DNA from: Pseudolactococcus laudensis
GTDB lineage: Bacteria > Bacillota > Bacilli > Lactobacillales > Streptococcaceae
DNA: 64,000 nt
Assembly: GCF_013449735.1 (NCBI RefSeq)
Contig: NZ_JACBNY010000001.1
Location: 276,330 to 340,329 of the forward strand
Direction: 5' to 3'
Both the position numbers and the translations under genes were made by a program. Below are positions 1 to 8,223 of this stretch, piece after piece (the first letter of the stretch is position 1; the number at the start of each line of letters is the position of its first letter). The notes beneath the pieces are model-generated. The model saw nothing but the letters and a program-made list of their open reading frames with translations, was not told where the DNA came from and ran no database searches.

Positions 1-1
1 A

Positions 2-577
2 AGTAATAACAATGGTGAAGGCGGAAAATTTGGCGCAAGTTCAGAAAAAATGGCTGCTGCCTATGCAGCGTTTAGCGCAGGCGGAATTTATACGACACCT
101 TACTATGTCACTAAAATTGTTGATGCAGAAGGAAAAGAAACGACCATGAAACCTGAGCGGAAGCGTGCGATGAAAGCATCGACAGCTTATGTGATGACAG
201 ACATTCTCAAAGGAGTTATTACAAACGGTACGATGACTAACGGGGTTATTCCTGGTCTCAATCAGGCTGGTAAAACCGGAACATCAAACTATGATGATAC
301 CCAGTATGACCAAGCGATGGAAAATATAGATGGCCCTTATGATGGCAGCTCACTTGCACCAGATGAAAACTTCGTCGGCTATACACCTCATTATTCAATG
401 GCGGTGTGGTCAGGGTATGATAATCGAATGACACCAGTCTGGGGATCGAAACTCTACCTAGCACTTGATGTTTATCGTGAAATGATGACCTATCTGGCCT
501 CAACGACCGATAATACTGATTGGACCATGCCTGAAGGTGTCCAAAAAAATGGTAATGAGTTAACGATCACCAACTAA
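2..577 (+). CDS. pbp1A: Penicillin-binding protein 1A, C-terminal part (5' end outside window)
   Basis: The reading frame is open from base 2, so the gene starts before the window. The 191 visible residues are the end of a class A PBP transpeptidase domain, which cross-links peptidoglycan on the outer face of the membrane. The KTGT motif that closes the active site is visible about 90 residues into the fragment (GKTGTSNYDD), preceded by the usual ASSEKMAAAYAAF region and followed by an AVWSGYD strand. The protein ends soon after the domain, without a long low-complexity tail. The class assignment (1A rather than 1B or 2A) rests on this region only. Confidence 0.8.
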   Translation, partial: SNNNGEGGKFGASSEKMAAAYAAFSAGGIYTTPYYVTKIVDAEGKETTMKPERKRAMKASTAYVMTDILKGVITNGTMTNGVIPGLNQAGKTGTSNYDDTQYDQAMENIDGPYDGSSLAPDENFVGYTPHYSMAVWSGYDNRMTPVWGSKLYLALDVYREMMTYLASTTDNTDWTMPEGVQKNGNELTITN

Positions 578-612
578 ATACAAAAAATGATACGGAATTA
601 ACCATTCCTATC

Positions 613-642
613 TTGACAAAACCTACTATTCTATTATATAAT
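613..642 (+). promoter_or_regulatory. Promoter of tRNA-Cys
   Basis: TTGACA at 613-618 and TATAAT at 637-642, 18 bp apart, lie 11 bp ahead of the tRNA. Both hexamers match the sigma-70/sigma-A consensus perfectly. Confidence 0.85.
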
Positions 643-653
643 GGAATGGTTGT

Positions 654-724
654 GGCGGTATAGCCAAGTGGTAAGGCACGGCTCTGCAAAAGCTTGATCG
701 TCGGTTCAAATCCGTCTACCGCCT
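654..724 (+). tRNA. tRNA-Cys (anticodon GCA)
   Basis: A 71-nt cloverleaf: acceptor GGCGGTA pairs with TACCGCC at 717-723, the discriminator is T724, and the anticodon loop CTGCAAA carries GCA. CCA is not encoded. It has its own promoter and sits 127 bp from the 3' end of a phage integrase remnant, but I see no second copy of its 3' end that would mark an att site. Confidence 0.93.
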
Positions 725-760
725 TTTTTATAACTTTTAACAAGTTCATATAAACACAAA

Positions 761-783
761 AACCGCTATATTAAGCGGTTTTT
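761..783. terminator. Terminator between tRNA-Cys and integrase remnant
   Basis: Stem AACCGCT/AGCGGTT (761-767 with 774-780), six-base loop, A-run before and T-run after, so it can serve both the tRNA and the converging integrase gene. Confidence 0.75.
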
Positions 784-850
784 ACATACTTATAAATCAT
801 ACAAAATCATACAAAGTATAAATTTTTAGGTCTAAATTAGGTCAAACAGG

Positions 851-1585
851 TCACAGTTTATCAAATATGCCATTTATCAGTTTAAAGTTTTTATTTTCGA
901 GTTTTTCAAGCTGATGCGCATATACTTTTAAAGTGATGTTGAGATTTTCATGACCTAAAATTTTTGATATGGAAATTAGGTCAATACCTTTTAAAATTAA
1001 AAATGATGCATAAGTGTGTCTTAAAGAGTGAGGATGTACATTTTTGCCTGTCAATCTTTTGAGAGTCTTATTACATGCTGCGTTGGACACTCCAAAAATA
1101 ATCCGATTGTATTCGTTATATTCCCAAAAGTTTCTTTGGTAATCTTTCAAAACTTCTAAAGTCTTACTTGATACTGGTATTTTTCTTTTTGATGATTCGT
1201 TTTTAGTGTCTGCCCAGTCATTAGTTATCGAGTAATTCCAAGTTTTGTTAATAGAGATGATATTATCGTCCCAGTCGATATCGTCCCATGTTAGCCCTAG
1301 AGCTTCGGCAAAGCGTAAACCAGTGACTGCAATTAGGTATAAAGTAAAATAGCTCTTATATTTGATGTTGCTTTCGGTTTCGTTAATAAGAGAAAGATAT
1401 TCATCTTCTTGTAGATATTTGTCATCAACAGGTCGTGGTGCTTTTTGTGATTTTGCCTTTACAAAATCTGCGAAGTTTTCATCTATTATTTTCTCATGCA
1501 CTGCTATCTTCATAGCTGATTTTATATGGTAGTGGAAGTTTTCTATTGTTTCTTGCGAATATTTCTTGCCGAATTTATTTAACAC
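851..1585 (-). pseudogene. int: Tyrosine recombinase (phage integrase), N-terminally truncated
   Basis: The 244-residue product holds a complete tyrosine-recombinase catalytic domain: TGLRFAE with the first Arg, the HSLRHTYAS box, the GHENLN segment and the nucleophile in KVYAHQ. Lactococcal phage integrases of this type are usually about 370-390 aa with an arm-binding domain and a full core-binding domain in front; here the frame begins inside the core-binding domain at a GTG and is closed by a stop only five codons upstream (1598-1600). Its 5' end overlaps the end of the truncated repressor by 7 nt, so a deletion appears to have joined the two genes. Without the N-terminal domains it should not recognise att arms. 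Confidence 0.8.
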
Positions 1586-1974
1586 TTTTCTTGAACGTTA
1601 TAAGGAAATAATTGAATTAAATTTTCTTTATTTTGTTCTTCCAATTCTGACTGGGCATAACTAACTACTTTGTCTTGACGGTTAGTTTCTAGCTTAGAAA
1701 AAACATTATCAAGAATTTGTTTAGTAGTAGATTGTTTTTCTTTAATAGGATTGTATTCTTCTACTAAGTCAGATTTATCTACGCCAAAGTACCTAGCCAT
1801 AAGTTCTATCTTGTCAATGCGAGGATAAGTTTTAGCATTTACCCAATCCAATACAGTAGTGTATTTGAAATCCATTTCAGTAGAGAAGTCTTTTACATTA
1901 AGTCCTCTCTGTGCTAAATGTCTTTTTATATTATTAGACATTATTCGTTTATTGCCTAAATCTTTAGTTTTCAT
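1579..1974 (-). pseudogene. CI-type phage repressor, C-terminally truncated
   Basis: The N-terminal helix-turn-helix is intact (about residues 12-75; IKRHLAQRGLNVKDFS, then TTVLDWVNAKTYPRID), followed by a linker that ends LIQLFPYNVQEKC. In lactococcal repressors a motif like LFPY-KVYEKLSAGTG leads into the S24 self-cleavage domain; here that domain is absent and the frame ends within the integrase start. Two starts are possible: ATG 1974, which sits at the predicted transcription start (leaderless, as for lambda cI), or ATG 1941 (MSNNIKRHL) with a weak AGG upstream. A DNA-binding domain alone might still repress, but could not be inactivated by RecA-stimulated cleavage. Confidence 0.75.
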
Positions 1975-1981
1975 ACTTACT

Positions 1982-2010
1982 ATTTTACGGTTAAACCGTC
2001 AATTTGTCAA
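1982..2010 (-). promoter_or_regulatory. Leftward promoter of the phage repressor
   Basis: On the minus strand TTGACA at 2010-2005 and TAAAAT at 1987-1982 with a 17-bp spacer. The operator palindrome 1987-1999 lies in the spacer, so the repressor would shut off its own promoter. The start would fall at about 1975, directly before ATG 1974. Confidence 0.8.
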
Positions 2011-2080
2011 TATAATACGGTTAAAAATAAAAAAAACCTTGATTTTGTAAAATTTATGATTGACAGCACGGTTTAACCGT
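1987..2080. promoter_or_regulatory. Phage repressor operators (two full palindromes, one half site)
   Basis: ACGGTTAAACCGT at 1987-1999 and ACGGTTTAACCGT at 2068-2080 are 13-bp palindromes that differ only at the centre. A degenerate copy, ACGGTTAAAAAT, starts at 2017. The full copies sit in the spacers of the two divergent promoters, the usual layout of a lysogeny switch. Confidence 0.8.
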
Positions 2081-2088
2081 GTTATAAT
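2060..2088 (+). promoter_or_regulatory. Rightward (PR-like) phage promoter
   Basis: TTGACA at 2060-2065 and TATAAT at 2083-2088 with 17 bp between them, containing the operator 2068-2080. The transcript has an SD (AGGAG 2151-2155) followed by a five-codon frame (2157-2174) where a cro gene would be expected; cro itself is missing. Confidence 0.85.
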
Positions 2089-2204
2089 TAACTCATATCA
2101 AACAAAACAACTCGAACGGTGCTAGTACGACGGACTGGAAAGCTAAATTCAGGAGTATGATGTTTGGTAAATAAAAAAAGCCCGTGGGGGGGCTAAGGGG
2201 ATAT

Positions 2205-2426
2205 ATGATTAGAAACAATTATGAGGACACTATTTTTGCAATAGCTAATAAATTAAACTCAAAATTAGATAATACTCTAGATAATAGCGATAACATCAAT
2301 ATGTCATTAGATAAAGATACAATTGAACTCGCTAAATTAACTACTGAATTTAATAATTTGGTTTTAAAGATCATTGATGGAAACACAACGGTCAAGGAGT
2401 TCGTGAGCGAGAGAAACAGAAATTAA
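2205..2426 (+). CDS. Small phage-type protein of unknown function
   Basis: I do not recognise this 73-aa protein. The start at ATG 2205 is chosen because AAGGGG lies 6 nt upstream; an upstream GTG frame has no such site. The product is polar, Asn/Asp/Leu-rich and probably helical, with no membrane segment. It is the first full gene behind the rightward phage promoter, so it is likely an early phage gene left after deletion. Its 3' end overlaps the converging TIGR02391 remnant by 63 nt. Confidence 0.5.
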   Translation: MIRNNYEDTIFAIANKLNSKLDNTLDNSDNINMSLDKDTIELAKLTTEFNNLVLKIIDGNTTVKEFVSERNRN

Positions 2427-2891
2427 TCCTCTCATAGCATCTTTAAGAGATAGCTTGTCATAAATTTTAGGGATATGAGCTTGATGATTTCTGTAGAGAT
2501 AGAGGCAAGTTTTTATAGAGCTGATCAATCCGTAATACTGATTTTTTTCATCTTGATTTGATAAATTATTACCTTTTATAAATATTTTAGGTTGAAAAAG
2601 TTTTTTATCGATATTGAAAGCTTTGTCAATTAAAGGGTATCCATCTAGATTTAAACCAGATAATTCTCTTATTCTATCAAATAATCCCTTGCAAGCTTCA
2701 AATACGGCATGAAAGTAATCTTCATTCAGAAGCTCTTCAGTACAATATTTCGTTACATTATCGTGTAAATTCAATGTACCTATCTCTTCTTTGAGAGATT
2801 TTAAACGATTCTGTGCTTCCGTAAAAGTTTGAGCAACTTTTGTTTTATGAACACGTCCATCATCTTTAAGTTCATAACCTTTGAATATCAA
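2364..2891 (-). pseudogene. TIGR02391 (Ymh-like) family protein, 5' end lost
   Basis: The 175 residues carry the C-terminal part of the TIGR02391 family of unknown function, often found on phages and islands: the stretch LNEDYFHAVFEACKGLFDRI, then SGLNLDGYPLID and the RNHQAH motif. The only start in frame is TTG 2891, but family-like sequence continues upstream without a start codon (RQDSWSNLLNNVNS) to a stop at 2982-2984. A strong SD (AAAGGAGG) and ATG at 2965 lie in another frame that stops after 18 codons. The original 5' end has therefore been lost or frameshifted. Confidence 0.65.
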
Positions 2892-3118
2892 TGTTGAGTT
2901 TACGTTGTTTAGCAGGTTGCTCCAAGAATCTTGTCGGTTAATATATCTGTGTGGTTTAGATACATATACCTCCTTTCGAATTTAATTATACCAAAAATTT
3001 AAGGAGAATACGTCAGTTTAAATAACAAAAAAAGTTTAAGGATTGATCCAAATAAAAATATTTATAATTTTATTATATCGAAAAGATAAGAAAAGATAAG
3101 AAACGAAAAGGATAAAAA

Positions 3119-3544
3119 ATGACTGTCAAACTCATCGTCCATGCTTTGATTCAAAAAGAGAACAAATATCTACTGTTTCAAGGAATTGCAATTAAAAGAG
3201 GTCAAAAAAATATCTATCCCCATTTTTGGGATATTCCTGGTGGTAGCGTAGAAGCGGGTGAAACGCCCCAAGAAGCGGCGCGACGAGAGACCCTAGAAGA
3301 AGTAGGCTTAGAGATTACTTTGGGTCAGATTATCCATGAAGATAGTCAGTATGATGTTGGTAAAGCAACAGTTTTTACAAGGTTAGTTGATGCGGCTAGG
3401 ATATCAGAGAATGAGCCGGTAGAGGTTGTGCTTGATCCCCAAGAGCATCAGAGCTATCGCTGGATGTCTGAACTTGACGCACTAAAAGATGAAAAAATCG
3501 TACCGTATTTGATGTCGCTAGTGCCATGGTATGCAAAAACTTAG
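3119..3544 (+). CDS. Nudix hydrolase
   Basis: A 141-aa single-domain Nudix protein that should hydrolyse a nucleoside diphosphate linked to another moiety in the cytosol. The Nudix box begins at about residue 40 with GGSVEAGETP and continues REXXXEEXG as RETLEEVGLE, giving all metal-binding glutamates. The substrate cannot be read from the sequence; this small type includes MutT-like and NUDT-like enzymes. AAAGGA 8 nt before ATG 3119 supports the start. It stands alone between the phage remnant and the next gene. Confidence 0.88.
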   Translation: MTVKLIVHALIQKENKYLLFQGIAIKRGQKNIYPHFWDIPGGSVEAGETPQEAARRETLEEVGLEITLGQIIHEDSQYDVGKATVFTRLVDAARISENEPVEVVLDPQEHQSYRWMSELDALKDEKIVPYLMSLVPWYAKT

Positions 3545-3689
3545 AGTGTCGTAGGAGGATAAGTAAGATGTAGGTTGAAACGATTATTTAGGGATGTGTG
3601 GTATAATGAAGATAATGCAAAACATTATCAAAAACTTATCCATTGCTTTTTAAATGTGTTTATGATGAGGGTTATGCCACAGTCTATCT

Positions 3690-3718
3690 GTAACATTTCC
3701 AGTAAAAAAGTGTAAAAT
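3690..3718 (+). promoter_or_regulatory. Promoter abutting the alpha/beta hydrolase start
   Basis: GTAACA at 3690-3695 and TAAAAT at 3713-3718 with a 17-bp spacer. The -10 box ends 6 nt before ATG 3725, so transcription should begin at the start codon. Confidence 0.6.
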
Positions 3719-3724
3719 ATAGGT

Positions 3725-4459
3725 ATGAAACGTTTAATCACACTATTAATTGTAGGAGTAAGTCTGATGGCAATACGAGTTAAAGCCGATACCTTAACAT
3801 CAGTCTATATCAAAACCCATGATGGCGAGAAAATACATTATGTTCGAAAAGGAACAGGAACACCGCTGATTTTATTGCATGGTAATGGCCAGAGCGCCAA
3901 GTATTTCAAGCCGCAGATGGACTTGCCTTTTGACACGATTGCGATAGATTCTAGAAATCATGGCAAATCAAGCAGTTCACAGCAATTAAATTTTGAAATG
4001 ATGGCGCAAGATGTCTTAGAAGTCATGGATCAGCTTAAAATACAGAAAGCTGACATTTTAGGCTTTTCTGATGGTGCTAATCTCGCCATGGTTTTTGCCA
4101 AAGATCATCCTGATCGAGTTAACAAATTAGTTTTAAATTCAGGGAATTTATCTCTGTCAGATATGCATTTTTTCTCTAGACTGACATCTATTTTGCAAAA
4201 TATTTTCTTTAATACACCAGTCTCAGAATTGCTGATTAAAGATGTCGGTGTCACAACGGCTGATCTTAACAAGTTTAAAATGCCAGTTCTCGTGATTGCA
4301 GGTCAATATGATTTGATTAAGCTATCATCTTCTAGAAAAATTGCGGAAGCTTGTCACGGTCAATTTATAGAGATACCGGATGCTTTTCATAAGGTATCTC
4401 AATCTCGTCCTAAAACTTTTAATGAAGTTGTCACGAAATTTTTGCAAGCCTCATCCTAA
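3725..4459 (+). CDS. Alpha/beta hydrolase with N-terminal signal sequence
   Basis: A 244-aa alpha/beta-hydrolase fold enzyme. Visible are the oxyanion region LLHGNGQS (about residue 50), the nucleophile elbow GFSDGAN (Ser near 115), a late Asp in GQYDLIK and the catalytic His in DAFHKVS. The first 21 residues (MKRLITLLIVGVSLMAIRVKA) look like a Sec signal peptide ending near AxA, so the enzyme is probably exported or membrane-anchored, unusual for this subfamily. The substrate is unknown. No SD is seen, and the -10 box 6 nt upstream suggests a leaderless mRNA. mprF follows after 46 bp. Confidence 0.8.
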   Translation: MKRLITLLIVGVSLMAIRVKADTLTSVYIKTHDGEKIHYVRKGTGTPLILLHGNGQSAKYFKPQMDLPFDTIAIDSRNHGKSSSSQQLNFEMMAQDVLEVMDQLKIQKADILGFSDGANLAMVFAKDHPDRVNKLVLNSGNLSLSDMHFFSRLTSILQNIFFNTPVSELLIKDVGVTTADLNKFKMPVLVIAGQYDLIKLSSSRKIAEACHGQFIEIPDAFHKVSQSRPKTFNEVVTKFLQASS

Positions 4460-4505
4460 TCTCTCATCCCTCACCTCTTAATTTCAAAAGTAGAAAGAGA
4501 CCAGA

Positions 4506-7028
4506 ATGGTTCAGTTTTTTAAGAAAAATCAAAAGTATTTTAAACTCATTTTTGTGATTGCAGTTGCTTTCATCGCACTGACCCAAATCACTGGCCTACT
4601 CAAACAAGTCCAACCCGATAAAATTAGCCTGATTTTTGATCGGCTTAATTTATTTGACATCATGTTGGTTATCCTAACGGGGATCATCAGCGTTGTGCCT
4701 ATGCTCAATTATGACCGTGTACTCAATCAATTAATTGGTACAGATTATCCCCTGCCTAAGCTTATCAGAATGTCTTGGTTAATCAATACGCTAAATAATA
4801 TCGCAGGTTTTGGCGGTGCTGTTTCTGTTGGATTGAGAAGTCATTATTACGGTAAAAACGTCAAAGAAAAGCTACATGCCAACATTTCAAAAGTGTTTTT
4901 CTTTGCTCTTTCAGGCCTCTCATTATATGGTTTAATCGGTTTTATTTTAGTTCAGACGGGACAGGTTGACGAATTTCTAGGCCAATATACTATCTGGCTC
5001 GTAGGCGCTGCAGTTTATTTTGTTCTCGTTTTGCTTTTTACCCGAAAAAATCTAGGCGGTCTCAAAAAACGCCTTCAAGCTGAGTTGCTACTGACTAGTT
5101 TCCTTGAGTGGAGCGGCGTCATGCTCACCTTCATCGTCATCGGGCATGTTCTAGATGTCAAAATTTCAGTAGCTAGCTTAATTGTCCTCATCACAGCAAG
5201 CTCAGTTATTGGTATCTTATCCATGATTCCAGGCGGCCTCGGGTCTTTCGACGTCATGATGATGTTAGGACTACTACATCTCGGTGTACCACGCGAAATC
5301 GTTCTTGTCTGGCTCTTGCTCTACCGTCTAGCCTACTATCTCTTGCCACTTGCACTTGGACTTATTTCTTGGGTCATGACGACAGGACGCCAATTTGATG
5401 CCCGCTTTAGCGGGATTCCAATAAATTTGAGTCGCGAGATTCTGCACAAAGTCGTGACATTTATGACAGCAGTAACCGGTGGCTTTCTTGTTTTGACAGC
5501 GACAGTACCTGAAGCCTTCCTAGAACTGCGATGGTTACGCCAAATCTCGCCTTGGAATGCGAACTTAATCGCTGAGTCGCCAAAAATCATTCTCGGCTTT
5601 CTGCTCATAATTACGAGTCGTGCCGTTAAAAATCGTGTCTCTCGCGCTTATATTCCGACCCTTGTGATTGAATTATTAACCGTTGTTTACATCTTCTTAG
5701 ATGACTTTTCATGGTATTCTATTGTCTTATTGACGGTATTATTATTACTGACCATTTTTATCAAAAGTGAATTATACCGAGAACAACTGGTTTTAAGTTA
5801 TGAGACGATTATTTTTGACAGTTTCTTTGTCATTGTTCTCATGATACTTTATATCGTTGTCGGTACCATGTCACGACCTGACTATCATCTCCACCATAAA
5901 GTCAATGAGTTTCTCCTCTTTCCTTCTGAAAAAATGTGGGCGAGTGGCTTGCTTGCTATCTTCATTGTGGCAGCAGTTTGGATACTTTACATGCGCTATT
6001 TACAAGGCAAGTTTCAAAAGATTGGAACAGAATTGGATGAAACAGTTGCGCTCGACATTTTGACGACCTATGGGGGTAACACCCAAAGTCAACTTCTTTT
6101 TATGGGTGATAAGCGGATGTGGGTCTATGACAATCGTTTAGTCATTCAATTTGCAATTCGTCAGGACAAGATTTTAGTCATGGGGACACCGTCAGGAGAC
6201 CATACTTGTTTGTTAGAAGCTTTGACAGCCTTTATTCAAGAATCCGACCGCTTAGGTTATCGCCCTGTCTTTTATGAAATTGATAAAAAGACAACCTTGA
6301 TACTACATGAATTAGGCTATCATTTTATTAAGCAAGGTGAAGAAGGTCATGTTAATCTGACTGATTTTACCCTGACAGGTTCGAAAAATAAAAGTAAACG
6401 CCAAGCCGTCAATCAAGTTGAAAAAGCTGGCTTTGAATTGGAAATGATTGCGCAAGACGACTTGACCCCAGAACTCTTTGTGAGACTGAAAGAAATTTCT
6501 GATGAGTGGTTGGATGGCAGACGCGAAAAAGTCTTTTCTCTAGGCTATTTTGATGAGGCTTATCTTTCGAAAGCACCAATTGCGGTTGTACGCTCAGAAG
6601 ATGACATTGTTGCCTTTGCCAATATCATGCCGACTTATACCAAAGATTTCATTACCATTGATTTGATGCGACATACCGCAGATGCACCAAGAGGGGTTAT
6701 GGATTTCTTATTTATTAAACTATTTGAGTATTTTCAAGCTGAAGGTATCGCTAAATTTGATTTAGGGATGACACCACTTGCTAATGTTGGGACAGCTCGA
6801 AGTGCTTTTGTATCAGAGAGAATTGCTAATTTGATTTATCAATTTGGAGATTCACTTTACAATTTTGAAGGCTTACGCAACTACAAGAAAAAATATGTGA
6901 CATCTTGGGAGTCGAGATATACAGCTTACTCGCATAGTTCCAACATCGCTTTCGTCATGTTAGCACTATTGCTCCAAGATAATCAAACGATTAAATCATC
7001 ATCAAATAAAGGAGATAAAAATGCCTAA
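4506..7028 (+). CDS. mprF: Bifunctional phosphatidylglycerol lysyltransferase/flippase MprF
   Basis: At 840 aa this is the usual length for MprF. The N-terminal two thirds hold many hydrophobic segments (from about residue 13 to 500) forming the flippase and synthase membrane part, including the MIPGGLGSFDV loop. The C-terminal cytoplasmic domain (about 515-840) is the GNAT-like aminoacyl transferase that uses aminoacyl-tRNA to modify phosphatidylglycerol (motifs DRLGYRPVFYEI, KSKRQAVNQVEKAGF, LGMTPLANVG). It lowers surface negative charge and gives resistance to cationic peptides. Whether Lys or Ala is transferred cannot be told. Its stop overlaps pepP by 8 nt, so the two are co-translated. 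Confidence 0.92.
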   Translation: MVQFFKKNQKYFKLIFVIAVAFIALTQITGLLKQVQPDKISLIFDRLNLFDIMLVILTGIISVVPMLNYDRVLNQLIGTDYPLPKLIRMSWLINTLNNIAGFGGAVSVGLRSHYYGKNVKEKLHANISKVFFFALSGLSLYGLIGFILVQTGQVDEFLGQYTIWLVGAAVYFVLVLLFTRKNLGGLKKRLQAELLLTSFLEWSGVMLTFIVIGHVLDVKISVASLIVLITASSVIGILSMIPGGLGSFDVMMMLGLLHLGVPREIVLVWLLLYRLAYYLLPLALGLISWVMTTGRQFDARFSGIPINLSREILHKVVTFMTAVTGGFLVLTATVPEAFLELRWLRQISPWNANLIAESPKIILGFLLIITSRAVKNRVSRAYIPTLVIELLTVVYIFLDDFSWYSIVLLTVLLLLTIFIKSELYREQLVLSYETIIFDSFFVIVLMILYIVVGTMSRPDYHLHHKVNEFLLFPSEKMWASGLLAIFIVAAVWILYMRYLQGKFQKIGTELDETVALDILTTYGGNTQSQLLFMGDKRMWVYDNRLVIQFAIRQDKILVMGTPSGDHTCLLEALTAFIQESDRLGYRPVFYEIDKKTTLILHELGYHFIKQGEEGHVNLTDFTLTGSKNKSKRQAVNQVEKAGFELEMIAQDDLTPELFVRLKEISDEWLDGRREKVFSLGYFDEAYLSKAPIAVVRSEDDIVAFANIMPTYTKDFITIDLMRHTADAPRGVMDFLFIKLFEYFQAEGIAKFDLGMTPLANVGTARSAFVSERIANLIYQFGDSLYNFEGLRNYKKKYVTSWESRYTAYSHSSNIAFVMLALLLQDNQTIKSSSNKGDKNA

Positions 7029-8079
7029 ACTATCAAGTGTTAGAATGCGGATGCAATCTGAAAATTTGGATGCGATTATCATCACAAATTTGAAAAATAT
7101 TTATTATTTGAGTGGTTTCTGGGGGACTGCTGGCACGATTTTAGTGACGCAAAGGGCTCAGTATTTGCTGACAGATTCACGTTATAGTATTGCGGCGCGC
7201 GAGGTTGCAGTAGATTTTGAGATTGTTGAAACACGGGAAGCATTTGTTGAGATTGCTAAACTGCTAAAAAAAGAAGGGATTTCACAAGTTGGCTTTGAGG
7301 ACGGTGTGACCTATGCTGAGTTTCAAGCCATGCAACATCAGCTTGCTGGATTGACGCTCCATGCGACGACAAGTTTCGTAGAAACGCAAAGACAAATTAA
7401 GAGTCCTAGCGAAATCGCTACGATTAAAAAGGCTTGTGCGATTTCAGACCAAGCTTTTAATGACTTGCTGAAATATGTAGAGCCTGGGAAGACAGAAATT
7501 GAGATCGCAAACTTTTTAGATTTTAAAATGCGCGACCTTGGTGCATCCGGGATTAGTTTTGATACGATTGTTGCATCGGGTAAGCGAAGTGCTCTGCCAC
7601 ATGGTCGTGCAACGCATAAGCCGATTGAATTTGGAGATACTGTAACAGTTGATTTTGGTTGCTATTACGATCATTATGCGAGTGATATGACGCGGACTTT
7701 CTTTGTCGGTGAGGTGAGTCCGAAAATGCAAGAAATTTATCATGTCGTGCAACAAGCGCAACAAGCTGTAACCGATATTAGTGCACCAGGGTTGACTTAC
7801 GGTGATTATGACCGTGCAGCGCGTGATATTATTGAGGCTGCAGGCTACGGTGAAGCCTTTTCGCATGGTATCGGTCACGGACTAGGGCTTGATGTTCATG
7901 AAATACCTTATTTTCCAAAGACATCTCAAGAACGCTTGGTAGAGCATATGGTTATCACAAATGAACCTGGTATTTATCTCGAAAATATTGGTGGTGTCAG
8001 AATCGAAGATGATTTACTGATTACAAGCCAAGGTGTTGAAGTGCTGACTCAAGCGCCAAAAGAGCTAATTATCCTCTAA
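7021..8079 (+). CDS. pepP: Xaa-Pro aminopeptidase (M24B)
   Basis: A 352-aa creatinase-type metallopeptidase that removes N-terminal residues before proline in the cytosol. The C-terminal pita-bread fold carries the five metal ligands: the two Asp in VDFGCYYDHYASDMTRT, His in GHGLGLDVHE, Glu in TNEPGIYLEN and Glu in GGVRIEDD. The N-terminal creatinase domain covers about residues 1-120. The length and the position directly before efp match L. lactis pepP; prolidase PepQ is the alternative. AAAGGAG ahead of ATG 7021 lies inside the end of mprF. Confidence 0.85.
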   Translation: MPKLSSVRMRMQSENLDAIIITNLKNIYYLSGFWGTAGTILVTQRAQYLLTDSRYSIAAREVAVDFEIVETREAFVEIAKLLKKEGISQVGFEDGVTYAEFQAMQHQLAGLTLHATTSFVETQRQIKSPSEIATIKKACAISDQAFNDLLKYVEPGKTEIEIANFLDFKMRDLGASGISFDTIVASGKRSALPHGRATHKPIEFGDTVTVDFGCYYDHYASDMTRTFFVGEVSPKMQEIYHVVQQAQQAVTDISAPGLTYGDYDRAARDIIEAAGYGEAFSHGIGHGLGLDVHEIPYFPKTSQERLVEHMVITNEPGIYLENIGGVRIEDDLLITSQGVEVLTQAPKELIIL

Positions 8080-8086
8080 ATCCACC

Positions 8087-8188
8087 GAAATGGTTATAAA
8101 TCTAGCGAAATAGTTCTAAATATGTTAAAATGGAGAGAACCTGTAGGGTACCCTTAAAAATGTTGTTGATGATTTTAAAGGTACCCTA
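8087..8188 (+). promoter_or_regulatory. efp promoter with upstream direct repeat and leader hairpin
   Basis: Two 15-bp near-identical repeats (8087-8101 and 8107-8121; GAAATNGTTNTAAAT) precede an extended -10 box TGT-TAAAAT (TAAAAT 8126-8131). The predicted leader holds an imperfect hairpin, AGGGTACC at 8145-8152 pairing with GGTACCCT at 8180-8187, with TTAAAA/TTTTAA continuing the stem. No T-run follows, so it is not a terminator. Confidence 0.55.
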
Positions 8189-8223
8189 TCAATATGCAAA
8201 AAATGAAAGTGAGAACATAGAAA

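Noticed and set aside
577..3000. Complete prophage or integrative element attached to tRNA-Cys
   Set aside because: No structural, replication or conjugation genes, truncated integrase and repressor, and no second copy of the tRNA-Cys 3' end.
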